Below, one piece after another: positions 1-8,271 of a stretch of 11,652 bases of DNA (the stretch's first letter is position 1; the number at the start of each line of letters is the position of its first letter). This DNA comes from Mucidula mucida (lineage: Eukaryota; Basidiomycota; Agaricomycetes; Agaricales; Physalacriaceae), in assembly GCA_015501055.1 (NCBI GenBank), contig JADNYV010000971.1, positions 1 to 11,652 on the forward strand, read 5' to 3'. The notes under the pieces are model-generated. The model was not told the DNA's origin, searched no databases, and saw only the letters and a program-made list of their open reading frames with translations. The translations under genes were made by a program, and so were the position numbers.

Positions 1-653
1 AAAAATAATCACAAAAAGGCGCGCGATGACGAGGAAAGCAGGGAGCTCACACATAACGAGATTTGGGATGATTCGGCGCTTATCGACGCCTGGGAGTCTG
101 CGAAGGCAGAATATGCTGTCAGTTACTGCAAGTCGACTTGAATGCATCTCTCTCAATTTGTCCTTAGGAATACCACGGTGACCCCGATAGCTGGAAATCT
201 GAGCCAGTCAAGAAATCACCCTTGTTAGTTCAAGTCTTGTCTTTTACTTGTAGCGCTAACGCGCGACTTAGATGGTATAACATACCCCCGGACCCATCCA
301 CATTGAGAAATCATGCACCAGCCGCCACTACTAGTGGTGCCAACAGCTCAAACTCGCAACCACTGGACTTTGACACGTTCGTACCCTCTCACAATGCTTC
401 CTTGGACTTACCGCTGCCTCCCGCCCCATCTGCCGTTCCCGGTCCTGATTACGCCTCTTATTTCCTGCCGACGCCTGAGGGTCCGACGGTCTCTGCAGAC
501 GAGGCGTTCTCAAGAGCACTGGGCGCGATGTATTGGGGTGGGTATTGGACTGCGATGTACCATGTATGTTCATTTATTCATGTAATTGCAGTATCTTCAC
601 TAACGTCTTTATGACAGTGTCAAAGACAAATGGAGACTGCCGGAGCTGGGTAA
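1..653 (+). CDS. smn1: SMN (survival motor neuron) homologue, 5' partial
   Basis: SMN, with Gemin2, assembles Sm rings on spliceosomal snRNAs. The first readable exon (1-117, frame 1) carries the Gemin2-binding helix, with EIWDDSALIDAWESAKAEY at about 58-114. The last exons carry the YG box, MYWGGYWTAMYH at about 528-563, the self-oligomerisation helix of the family. Exons are 1-117, 168-223, 272-563 and 618-653, with introns of 50, 48 and 54 nt. Splicing gives MYH-CQRQMETAGAG and a TAA at 651-653. The middle is Pro/Ser-rich and has no Tudor domain, as expected for fungal SMN. The start codon lies upstream of the window. The last acceptor is uncertain: the AG at 625 instead of 617 would give a 48-residue acidic tail ending at 772. 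The first choice keeps a Gln/Arg-rich end like that of known YG boxes. Identification rests on both signature segments in the right order. Confidence 0.85.
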
Positions 654-772
654 TGGAAGATGAAGAGGAGGCAAAAGTGGTGCAGGAGGTTGTACCAGAC
701 GACGAGGAAATGGCGCCGGCGGAAGATGTCCATGGCGATGACGGAGAGTTAAGCACAACGGTAAACACTTAA
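626..772 (+). other. Alternative acidic last exon of the SMN gene
   Basis: An AG at 624-625, eight bases past the preferred acceptor, would open a different frame running to a TAA at 770-772. Its product is strongly acidic, including VMEDEEEAKVVQEV and PDDEEMAPAEDVHGDDGEL. The composition looks coding-like rather than random, but this choice loses the conserved CQRQ that follows the YG box. It could be a minor splice form or plain 3' UTR. Confidence 0.3.
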
Positions 773-880
773 AGCCCTTTCGTCTGTGTAGGTAAGGGGA
801 TCTCGCGAGACTCGTTGTTCCGTTCGGTTTGTACAATCAAGGTGAAGTATTTATTCATCTATGGATGCAATGGATCTTGT
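654..880. other. Convergent 3' region between SMN and the P450 relic
   Basis: This is the tail-to-tail spacer of 227 bp between the SMN stop on the plus strand and the terminal TGA of the P450 relic on the minus strand. The left part overlaps the possible acidic alternative exon of SMN. Apart from that I see no gene, repeat or clear polyadenylation signal. Confidence 0.5.
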
Positions 881-2694
881 TCACACAATCACCCGAACTT
901 TCAGAGGAAGACCGTCGACTGGTTCTGATGGATTAACTAGACTTGCAGCACAATCTCCTGTGGTTCAAAACCTACTGTAAGAGATGATATGATCAGCTTT
1001 CGGCATTTGGCCCTGGTACGCTGGAGAGAACTCGAATTTGCTTATCAACGAGCTGGTAATTAGCATTGACGTCAATTCACTCTAGTCATTCAAGAATGCA
1101 AGCTCACGCTAAGATTGCTTTTCATTTCGAGAATCGCCTATAACATCTGATTCAGTTTGTACGAAGAACTGACAATAATTTAGGATCACCTTGTTCTTCC
1201 CAATGCAATTTCGAGGGCCGGTGCTGAAAGTGGTTCGAGAGAACGTCGGGTGATAGGTGTCAGGTAGATTCAGCCAGCGCTCCGGTCGAAAGCTGTCGAT
1301 GAGTTAGCTGCCAATTACTAATTCTTACGTTTCAGCGTCTTCACCCCACAAGTCTTTAGATGTGTCTATGTTTCGTATCTGAAAGACGCGTCCTGAGACG
1401 AGAAAATGGAGAGTTATCAAACAATATACGCATATGTGTATGAAAGTCCCTTTGGGTATCGCCATGCCTTTGATAGTGCAAGTTTCACCAGCCATTCTGC
1501 TGATGATGGCGATGGGAGACATAAGGTGCAGGCTTTCCATGCTATACGCCGGCCGGACGTTAGAATGACTCGTGGATAAATGCATTTTGGGTTCTCAGCA
1601 AGAATCTGCCTTGCCAGGCGGCGCACAGTGTTCATGGACTCAAGCAGCGTTGCGATGTCGTCTAGTTACTGGTATCAGAGACCTAGGCGGTTGGATCGTG
1701 AATAACGCATATACCGAAGAATCCGACTCCCATGCTTGGATACCATGCTCGATGTTGGTAAGCCCATTCTAACGACATAAGCCAGATTCCGCCGGGGACA
1801 AGAAAAAGACGGCCATGTTAGACGCTAAATTGTTTGAGTGATGGCGATATGATATCATGTAGAACTGCACCAGTTTGTATGCGCAAGATGTTCTCATATG
1901 CGACTGAGAGTTCATTGGATGAGTCGCAGATAGAGTTCAAACGATAGCCGAACGCGGTTTCGCAGAGGATGTCGAGGGTTACTTTGCTGACTGACAAAGA
2001 GTATGGGTACTTGTATCGGAAGGAAATTTGCTTCGATGCACATACGGAGATCATACATATGAATGACATCGCTTCCATCTTGCTTTAGACGCGTCGAGAG
2101 ATTATCAACGAAACTGTACACGCGTAAGATTGCACTGGGGGGCATCTGAGAGGACTACCTTTGGATTGGAGCATGATACATCTCGCTTTCCAACAGACAA
2201 ATTGAGCCAAATGTAGAAAAATGATCGTGCTCACGTGAAGAGAGGCTTGAGAGAGAGAACGCGGGATTCATAGCTTTCCGGATATGCTGGTGTTCATCTC
2301 CATTGAGTGTCAAGAGACCACGACCAGCAATCAGTTCCAATAACTTGTTGATGTATGTGCCCTACAGTAAAATTTATGCACAGCAGAGAATGACCTGTCG
2401 ACGTTCTCACTCGTGGATACGCCTGCCAGTTTGTTACCAATATTTCTGACGCGCCTTCATGATCCGATATTAAGAGTCTTTCCATGCCAATTGGAGCCAT
2501 GACACGAACAACCGGCCCATATTTCTTGAACCATTGACGCTGAGGTGTCCCAATATTTTCCCCATGAAAGGTCAGAAGGCGACTAAGGATTGGGTGGCCA
2601 ATAGAGAACGAAGAGGAGACAGAAAGTACGGGTATAGGAATAATCTATAGAGCAGATAGACTATTTGGGCGTCAGCGGCGGTTCCTTGCATCAT
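881..2694 (-). pseudogene. Cytochrome P450 relic
   Basis: Conserved P450 segments appear in order on the minus strand. They are an N-terminal anchor (IVYLLYRLFLYPYFLSPLR from ATG 2694), QRQWFKKYGPVVRV, the C-helix region GDEHQHIRKAMNPAF, KVTLDILCETAFGY, EWAYQHR, the K-helix (1526-1537), IPKGTFIHI, WGEDAE-FRPERW, the heme loop FSTGPRNCIG (1199-1228) and a C-terminal EPVDGLPLKVRVIV. Likely introns are 2362-2410, 2114-2158, 1991-2045, 1825-1870, 1662-1714, 1379-1429, 1293-1328 (only 36 nt) and 1109-1189. Lesions: a frame change near 2575-2615 (TGA 2572-2574); a one-base loss near 1811-1815; about 100 residues including the I-helix missing near 1560-1590, with a frame change; ExxR to ExxH; TAG at 1082-1084; TGA at 965-967. 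The terminal TGA is 881-883. A full-length fungal P450 is about 500-560 residues. The enzyme cannot be functional as read. The specific CYP family was not determined. Confidence 0.88.
1199..1228 (-). other. P450 heme-binding loop, intact
   Basis: Read on the minus strand this is FSTGPRNCIG, matching FxxGxRxCxG. The heme-ligand Cys codon is at 1205-1207. It is preceded, across a putative 36-nt intron, by FRPERW at the expected distance. Its survival beside a lost I-helix suggests the gene decayed recently. Confidence 0.9.
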
Positions 2695-3203
2695 GTAGGA
2701 ACTTGCCAACAAAGATGTAGATGCCGTTTCTGATTGTCAGGCTAGCGGTGCTGAAAGTGAATAGCTGTAGCATTCTGGCGCTGTATAGATGTTGGGGAGC
2801 GTCATGAACTCATTATAAACAAGAAATGAGTAAGAGATGTCCTTCACATAATGCCATTGCATGACAAGATGAATGGAGGATCCCGAGAGGATTCCATACA
2901 CTTGAAAGCCGGAAGGAGATTTCGGAGCAATCGGACCGGTGAAATCAGAAAATGATCGTTGCCCTAGTGCCTGAAGGTTGTCCGCTGCCAGTTGGTTGTC
3001 GCTGAGCGTCTCTTGCATTCCTTTCGGCGAGGAGCTGTGCTCTTTTTGACTTTACTTTCGTTCTTTTGTCGACTGGATCGCTCTTTTTGCTTCAAAACTA
3101 CTTGAATACTGATCCAGGTCAGTTTCAAATCCATCATTCTCTTAGCCATCAACAAAACCCGACAAACGGGTTTCTCACTCACGCTCCCTTCCAGTTCCCA
3201 CTA
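2695..3203. promoter_or_regulatory. Upstream region between divergent P450 relic and YP-repeat gene
   Basis: About 510 bp lie between the ATG of the P450 relic (minus strand, 2694) and the ATG of the plus-strand gene (3204). The stretch from about 3040 to 3105 is rich in T and C on the plus strand, as is common just before fungal start codons. A GT at 3119 (GTCAGT) with AGs near 3143 and 3191 could be a 5' UTR intron. I see no convincing gene. An open frame at 2737-3018 on the minus strand resembles no protein I know. Confidence 0.45.
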
Positions 3204-6200
3204 ATGTCTCGACTAACCGCCTCTCCTTTTGTTAAACCTTCGCCGCTAGACTTTGCCCGTAGACCCCTCACACCTCCGGAGACTACTGTCAATGAGCATG
3301 CACATTCAATATCTGTTGCGGGCGTCCCCGAACAACCACGTCCTTCCGACGTAGAGTCTGTTGCGTCTGCGCTTGCCCAAGATCCTGGAGCACGGTTTCG
3401 CAGGGTGTCGTCGCTGGCTTATCATTCCACCGGCCTCAGAGACGCGCGGGAACGGTCAACCCAGAAAAGTTTCAAGTCTTTTATAATTGTTACGCCTCCT
3501 CCTTCCTTCTTGAACGAGTATGGACAGCTGGGTCATACGCTGTCCTCCGGACCCTCACACCGTTTGAGTCAAGGTCTATTGATGCCTCTCTTCCCAACGG
3601 TACGTGGTCGACATTAAACCGGAAGCTACCTACTAAAAAGATTCCCACCAGATGTACGGACAGTTGACTGCCATCGCACGCGAATACAACTTCCCGAGCA
3701 CCTCCGGACTGTGCATTTATCTTCACTATTACGACAATGGTGTTACCTGCACGCCTCGCATTTCGGACGACACCTGGAATCATTTATGGGGCTCGATGCT
3801 TGACGGTTCAACCGGTGGCAACCCGAAATTGCCTATCTGCGGGAAGATAGAGTTCGACATTGATCTGCAGCACGCCCGCTGGTATAGCGCGTGGGTAGCC
3901 TCAGCGCAGCGAAATATTATCATAGAACCTGCTCCCCCCGGAAGAGCTCATAATCGCGGAGAAAGCAGAGGAACATTTACTACTGATGAACGAACTATTG
4001 ACGACCAGTCCGAACTTCCGCCAAGGCCTAGACATATTCCCCGAAAGTTGTCTCTTGTGGACCGCTTCGATACCGCGTCATCTGTCACGTCAAGACCTTT
4101 GAACAACGCGCCGACAGTGACACCCCCAGAGAATACACCTTCACGTGCATTATCGCCGATCTTCCAGCTTGATGAACCTGTATCATCGAAGAACGAGTTG
4201 GAATTCAGGGTCAAGTCGTGGCGCGCAAGCGCGAAACTCGATCGCACGCCTTTGGGCGCTATGGGGCAAACCAGTTTGGAACCGGCAAACATGCCAAACG
4301 ATTTTGAACTCAACGACGACTTCTCAGCCACCGGAGAAGAACCGCTACGTCTCGAAGACTTCACTTGGTCAATTTCTTCGAGGGGCCCTGGAAGCGACAT
4401 TCTTGATTCCCCAGTATCGTGTAGCCGTCTTCCATCCGTTCACATAGCAGCTCGTGCCGCGGGCTCAGTGTGCTTGACCCCGTCTGTTGCCACGTCCTTT
4501 GGGCCTTCAGACTACACGCTGTCTCCCCTCTCAGCTTCTAGCTTCCGTATTCCCACCCCCGATATTGCGCAACGGTTCTACGAGGATTGTCCCATGACGC
4601 CGGCAACCGCGACGAGCTGGGGACCGGCCTCAGTGTATTCCAACGAGGCTTGGTACGATGAATCCGATGGTGGATATTCCCTCGACATTGCACATCGCAT
4701 GATTATGAGCCCTCCAGACACCCCATCCACTGCGACTAGCTGGGGCCCCGCTTCGTGGCCGGCATCTCCCCTGTCCGAGTACAGAGCTCCCTCGATTGAT
4801 CTTGGGGAACGCGGAGTGTACAGTCGTCCTGTTACACCATCAACTGCGACTTCGTGGGGTGCGCCTCTCTCGTATCCTCCCAGCCCTACGACCCCATTCT
4901 ATGTCTCTACCCCGGATGCGGGCCAGCGTTCTTTTGATCTTGATGGACCAACGAGTGCGCCCTGGCGATATGTTGACACGGCACCAGCGAAGCCTGAGCG
5001 ACGTGCGACGGTCACCCGAAATCCTTGGGCGTATGTTTGGCCTTATACTAAGCCTTCGATTTCGTACCCAAGTCTTATCATTTGTACGTCTACCTGCAGC
5101 TTTGTAGTTTCGTGCTCATATTTTAATACAGATCCTGCGGTGTATCCTAACTTCGATCTCTATCCGGCAACGAGTATAGCGCGCTCCGCCATTCGTTCCA
5201 AACCAGCAAGCAGGGAGCCTGTGATCATCAAATGTCCTACCTTCTACCCGAATTTTGATTTATGTAAGGTGTTCATCGCTTCAACGACAGACTGAAGTTG
5301 ATATGTTGATACAGATTCGCCTGTCTATCCGTACAATCTGTCGATGATATATGCTCCATCTTGCCCGCTAGAAGATGAGACCAACGTGCAACCTAGCGTT
5401 GGTGTTCGTTATCCAACATTTGACCTGTGTTAGTCCAATCTTGAATACTAACTGTTGAATCCTGACTTTTGGCAAAGACCCAAGTGTTTATCCTTTCGTT
5501 ACACCCTACCCATCGGTCTTATGCATGAAGGACATCTCTACCACCGTGCAACATAATAAGCGTACATCGGCTCCTTCTCAGTCCGGCACGGTCGATGTCA
5601 AGGTTGGCGTGCACTATCCGACCTTCGAACTTTGTGAGTTTTTTTATATCTTGAACGTCTTCCCATGCTCATTAACATCAGACCCGAGCGTGTATCCCTA
5701 CGTGTCACCTTACCCGTCCATACTCTCGATGATGAAGGAACCATCGTCCGTCCAACACCGTACAGCTTGTTATCCTGACTTCGAGTTATGTGAGTAAATC
5801 TTCTCGTCATAATGGCCCTGCTGACAGATCTGAAGATCCTCCGGTCGAAAGGACTTCGGTAACCTCCGTGAAGGAACGAAACGCCGCCATTTCGTGCACA
5901 TTGGGCACTGCTTATCCGGTCTTTGATTTGTGTAAATTCGCTTTTCTTGCTACCGAGAGTGGTGACTGATGTATGCACGCAGACCCGGCCGTGTATCCTC
6001 ACTTTGACTTGTATCCATCTGTGATCACTATGAACTCCGCGAAGGGATCCAGGAGTCCTCAAGCGAGCACGTTCATTTCTGTGCACATTCGTTACCCGGT
6101 GCTCAATCTTTGTAAGGTCGTTCCCTCAAGTCTTATGCTTTTTGCTAAATACGATGTCTTACAGATCCAGCCGTATATCCTCACTTCGAGTTGTACCCAT

Positions 6201-8231
6201 CTCTGCCTGCTGATGTCTTGCAGAAGCAGGAGATCACTACATATCATCGCTCGGGGTTGGCCTGCATATATCCTGTTTTCAACTTATGTATGCCTCAAGA
6301 CCTTCCTCGGTGGTATCATCACTTATCAGTCATTTCTAGATCCCGCTGTGTACCCGTTCTTTGATCTGTACCCTGCTGTTTTGGTGTTGTGTAGCAAACG
6401 CGTCGACCCGGTCCTGCCCAACGCTCTGCCGTATCCCTTGTTCAACATATGTATGCTTCTCATTGTCTGATGCGACTAAGGCTCACACGCATTCAGATCC
6501 GGCTGTGTATCCTGCATTTGACTTGTATCCTTCTCCGGGACCGCTCATCGCATTTTCGAAGTCTCAGGAAGTAGGGATCGTGGCGAAAACTGTCTACCCG
6601 TTCTTGTCAATATGTATGTTGCGTAGCACGGTTCATCGAGCACAGAAAAAGACTGATAATCATTCAGATCCGGCTGTGTATCCTGACTTCGACTTGTACC
6701 CTCCACAAGGACCGATCATTGAGGCTCTCAAGACAAGACATGTCGGTACCGCGGCCAGAACGGTCTACCCTTTCTTGACAATATGTATGTTGCTTTGCAC
6801 GGTTCACCAATAACAGAAAAGACTGATGATTGTTTAGATCCAGCTGTGTATCCCGAATTCGATTTGTACCCTTCTCATGGACCGATCATTGAAGCCTTTA
6901 AGACACGTCATTTGGGTATTGTGGCAAGAACGGTCTACCCCTTCTTGACAATCTGTACGTCGCTCAACATGGTTGGTCGATATTGTAAAGCTGATTGAAT
7001 ATCCAGATCCGGCTGTGTATCCCGACTTCGACTTGTATCCCTCTCGTGGACCGACCATTGAACCACTCAAGACACGGGAGGTGGGCGTCGTGATAAGGAC
7101 GGTCTATCCTTACTTGACAATCTGTACGTTCTTCCACACCTCTCATCGATTTCTGGAAACTGAAATGAGCATACTTCAGATCCTGCGGTTTATCCTCATT
7201 TTGACCTTTGGCCCACTCCGTCAGCGTCCAACCTGGAAATTCCACAACTTTGCGACATCGTCGTGGCTGAAACGAAGCCCCAATTTGCCCCTCGTAAACG
7301 TCCTGCCAAATCGCACCTCCAGCTGCACAACGAAGTCTTCATTCTTGGACCATCCAGAAACCTGAGGATCTCTACTAACACGGAGCCTCGCGTCTCGGTT
7401 CGCGAGAAATCTCCCATTCCTATTCGCGAGAAATCGCCTGCTTCCATTCGTGAGCAATCGCCCGTACCAAGTCGCGAGGAGTCGCCTGTTCCAATTCGCG
7501 AGGAGTCGCCCGTGTCTATTCGCAAGAAGTCGCCTGTGTCAACTCGCGAGGAATCGCCTCACTCAGTTCGACAGAGCTCGCCGTTGTCGACTCGCGGAGA
7601 ATCCCCAATTTCAAGTCGCGGCAGCTCACCGTCAATCGCAAGCCGCCCTGAATCGCTAATGTCGTCGCGCGGTGGCCCTCCTGTAGGGTTTAGACCTGCC
7701 CGTCCCCGTTCACGGACAGGTTCCGTCATTGGGCTTCCACCAGGTCCTCCCCCGACCAGGAGTCTTCCACCTATAGTAGGCCCTCCGCAACGTGGCTTAC
7801 CACCGCCTCCAGTCACCCTAGAACATGGAGACCCTGTTCGTCGGTTAAGCACGTTAGAGTCGGCCTTGCCAACACGACCGGACATTCATCGCACGCAGAG
7901 CATGTCATCTAGGTCGCAGGCGTACGGGCGCAGGGAGCTGCCTCGGCTACCATCTGTCGACGAAAGCCATTCACGGAGTAGCTCGATGATCCTTCCCGCA
8001 CATGTGAAGGTTCACGCGGCCGACCTTTCACGCTCAAATTCCGGCTCAATGACTTCGCGACCAGTGCGCAAACGCGACAGTCTCGTGCTGCAGCGGGTGA
8101 AAGCCATCAATTCCGGCATCGTTGGAGATGAGAGGCATTCCGCGCATTTGGATGTGCTTGACACGTTTCCAGCGCCTCCAGGCCAGCGATCAGTGAGAAG
8201 CTTAGATCATAGCAGATACCCTTCGAAATAG
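3204..8231 (+). CDS. Large YP-repeat protein encoded by a tandem exon array (15 exons, ~1438 aa)
   Basis: I do not recognise this family. Exons: 3204-3599, 3652-5083, 5132-5263, 5315-5428, 5478-5633, 5682-5789, 5836-5931, 5983-6111, 6165-6287, 6340-6450, 6497-6613, 6668-6784, 6838-6954, 7007-7123, 7180-8231. Together they make 4317 nt, an exact multiple of three, with no internal stop. ATG 3204 is the first in frame. In order: a Ser/Pro-rich N-terminus; a compact non-repetitive region (about residues 133-225) containing FPSTSGLCIYLHYY, RISDDTWNHLWG and GKIEFDIDLQHARWY; a linker; four ~40-residue TATSWGPAS repeats (404-564); the YP array (about 605-1100); ten octapeptide REESPVPI-type repeats (1163-1242); and a Pro/Arg/Ser-rich tail. 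No signal peptide or membrane span is evident. Most of the chain should be disordered, suggesting a scaffold with many short binding motifs; this is inference. Its 3' end faces the PUB gene across 40 bp. Confidence 0.82.
4465..4947 (+). repeat. Four ~40-residue TATSWGPAS repeats
   Basis: Units are at 4465-4587, 4588-4707, 4708-4824 and 4825-4947 (41, 40, 39 and 41 residues). Each opens with TPxTATSWGP or a variant (first copy TPSVATSFGP). Each ends with a segment like PTPDIAQR (SLDIAHR, SIDLGER and STPDAGQR in the others). They lie within exon 2 of the YP-repeat gene, with no introns between them. Confidence 0.85.
5065..7214 (+). repeat. Tandem duplicated exon array encoding YP-x4-YP-x2-YP-x4-YP modules
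   Basis: Twelve complete exons (the third to the fourteenth of the gene, 5132-7123) are homologous. The end of exon 2 and the start of exon 15 supply the outer half units. Every exon ends with a single T and the next begins AT or AC, so each junction rebuilds a Tyr codon. All are phase 1-1 and multiples of three: 132, 114, 156, 108, 96, 129, 123, 111 and then 117 four times. Introns are 46-56 nt. Across a junction the protein reads, for example, VYPFLTI-YPAVYPDFDLYP. Most of the 13 junctions carry the full four-YP motif. The seventh exon is degenerate, and the last unit has WP for the fourth YP. Confidence 0.9.
6497..7179 (+). repeat. Four recent ~170-bp exon-plus-intron tandem copies
   Basis: Units are 6497-6667, 6668-6837, 6838-7006 and 7007-7179 (171, 170, 169 and 173 bp). 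Each has a 117-nt exon followed by an intron of 52-56 nt. The exons share GP-x-I-[IAE] near the middle, KTR in three of four, and a T-V-Y-P ending. The first two introns (6614-6667 and 6785-6837) are clearly similar: both start GTATGTTGC and contain CACGGTTCA and ACAGAAAA followed by GACTGAT. Duplication therefore included the introns. Confidence 0.85.
7401..7640 (+). repeat. Ten octapeptide (24-bp) R-x-x-S-P repeats
   Basis: Ten in-frame 24-bp units start at 7401, each Arg-x-x-Ser-Pro-x-x-x. Examples are REKSPIPI, REESPVPI, REESPVSI and RGESPISS. They are unbroken and keep exact register. SP sites next to Arg suggest a heavily phosphorylated, RS-like disordered stretch, but that is inference. 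The section lies in the last exon of the YP-repeat gene. Confidence 0.9.
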
Positions 8232-8271
8232 TACAAACAATAGACTAACTTTACAACACTTGATTAATGAA

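Noticed and set aside
1912..2145. Separate small genes on the minus strand within 1325-2500
   Set aside because: Each fragment matches a successive piece of one P450, so they are exons of the relic, not independent genes.
2737..3018. 93-codon minus-strand open frame upstream of the P450 relic
   Set aside because: It resembles no family I know, sits in the upstream region, and would not splice sensibly into the P450, whose own N-terminus starts at 2694.
3066..3203. Upstream extension of the repeat protein before ATG 3204
   Set aside because: The frame is open but has no ATG there and begins in pyrimidine-rich DNA typical of a leader, so 3204 is the better start.
5598..6086. Long minus-strand open frame opposite the exon array (also 3948-4400 and 7196-7525)
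   Set aside because: These are antisense to well-supported coding exons, and their arginine/serine-rich composition is a shadow of the real frame.
5973..6813. Plus-strand frames that read straight through the introns of the array
   Set aside because: They translate intron sequence and break the motif register. The spliced phase 1-1 model gives a single open frame with matching motifs at each junction.
5130..7215. Regular direct repeats with spacers, as in a CRISPR array or satellite
   Set aside because: Unit size, conserved splice sites, exact phase and open spliced frame show these are duplicated exons of a eukaryotic gene.
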